DNA from: JANLVJ01 sp031363945
GTDB taxonomy: Bacteria > Bacteroidota > Bacteroidia > Sphingobacteriales > Sphingobacteriaceae
Assembly (NCBI GenBank): GCA_031363945.1
Contig: JANLVJ010000065.1
Location: forward strand, 1-64,000
Length of the DNA: 64,000 bases
Reading direction: 5' to 3'
Shown here: one piece after another, positions 63,658-64,000 of the stretch
Layout of the letters: every line of letters starts with the position of its first letter
Numbering within the stretch: position 1 is the stretch's first letter
Notes under the pieces: generated by a model
What the model saw: only the letters and a program-made list of their open reading frames with translations
The model's database searches: none
What the model was told of the DNA's origin: nothing
Translations under genes and position numbers: made by a program

Positions 63658-64000
63658 AGTTGCTGGTGCTCTTTTGAGAGTTGTAGATTTGAACATATTC
63701 AGTACTCTCATGCATCAGCTGCTGATGAGTACCCCTTGCAATAATTTCTCCTTCCATAAGTAAAATAATCTGCTCATAATCTTCAATAGCAGAAATTTTC
63801 TGAGTGACAGAAACCAAGGTAATACCTGGGTAATTTTCACGCACATTATTTAAGATTTTCTTCTCTGTCTGGTTGTCTACCCTGGCAGTAAAATCATCAA
63901 GTAACAGAATCTGTGGGTTAATTGCCAGGGCCCGCGCCAGCATAATACGTTGCTTCTGCCCACCAGACAGGCTGGTACCTCTTTCTGAAACAATCGTATT
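63641..64000 (-). CDS. ABC exporter half-transporter, subunit 1 (C-terminal part, cut by window end)
   Basis: Only the last 119 codons lie inside the window; the gene continues beyond 64000. The visible part holds an intact signature LSGGQKQRIMLARAL and a Walker B whose catalytic Glu is Asp (ILLLDDFTARVD). It also has an atypical H-loop position (SVTQKISAI, without His). It overlaps the downstream half-transporter by 17 bp, so both are translated together as a heterodimer. Confidence 0.85.
   Translation of the reverse strand, partial: NTIVSERGTSLSGGQKQRIMLARALAINPQILLLDDFTARVDNQTEKKILNNVRENYPGITLVSVTQKISAIEDYEQIILLMEGEIIARGTHQQLMHESTEYVQIYNSQKSTSNYELQS

Noticed and set aside
1..64000. CRISPR array, rRNA operon, prophage or replication origin
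   Set aside because: No regularly spaced repeats, rRNA signatures, phage structural genes or DnaA-box clusters were seen.

Overview
The window looks like chromosomal DNA of a member of the Bacteroidota, most likely Sphingobacteriales (inference). Supporting signs are the AT-rich base composition, the scarcity of strong Shine-Dalgarno sites, TAnnTTTG-type -7 boxes, a Rho factor with a very long Asn/Gly/Ser-rich insertion, a DUF4199 protein, a BatA-type protein, a CcmE with a CxxxY heme motif, and the compact operon hisG-D-C-B-H-A-F-IE. A finer placement would need 16S or marker-gene comparison.

Positions 1-5222 are a graveyard of mobile DNA. A GC-rich foreign edge (1-123) abuts a dead group II intron whose reverse transcriptase carries three in-frame stops and no frameshift. 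It is followed by an IS66 remnant with an internal deletion and by IS3-family fragments. Two direct copies of one IS3 3' end (2771-3106 and 4887-5222) bracket a small cargo. The cargo is a secreted-precursor gene (3547) whose frame continues past a stop codon into a cysteine-rich tail, followed by a 92-aa three-helix membrane protein. This resembles the layout of a peptide toxin plus immunity protein and is the best candidate here for an undescribed system. A tRNA-Leu(CAA) gene and two hairpin terminators close the region.

Positions 5768-16574 form a minus-strand run of ten genes read from right to left: BatA-like membrane protein, a dihydroorotase-like protein without its metal ligands, an acidic unknown, DUF4199, two GT2 glycosyltransferases, a GH3-type adenylating enzyme, dxr (isoprenoids) and rseP. 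From the same 53-bp divergent promoter region the histidine operon runs right (16628-23984) and ends at a strong hairpin.

Positions 24240-35274 hold envelope and stress genes: a glycine-zipper protein, an NlpC/P60 peptidase, ferredoxin, acyl-CoA reductase, ftsE, a proline-rich exported protein, grpE-dnaJ behind a sigma54-like heat-shock promoter, a Nat-type ABC exporter, maf and a GH32 fructanase. Positions 35368-43803 carry the cytochrome c maturation genes in two blocks (ccmB-ccmC-ccmD and ccmE-ccmF), separated by glutamate dehydrogenase and an MscS channel whose 3' ends overlap by 75 bp. Positions 43832-64000 contain a DnaQ-like exonuclease, a lipoprotein thioredoxin, mutS, a TrmH methyltransferase, the small SRP RNA, an OPT transporter, pyrF, rho-pssA-purS, an Hpt protein, folK, sppA, a MobA-like protein and a heterodimeric ABC exporter cut by the window end.

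Apart from the first 5 kb, the window is ordinary, densely packed housekeeping sequence.
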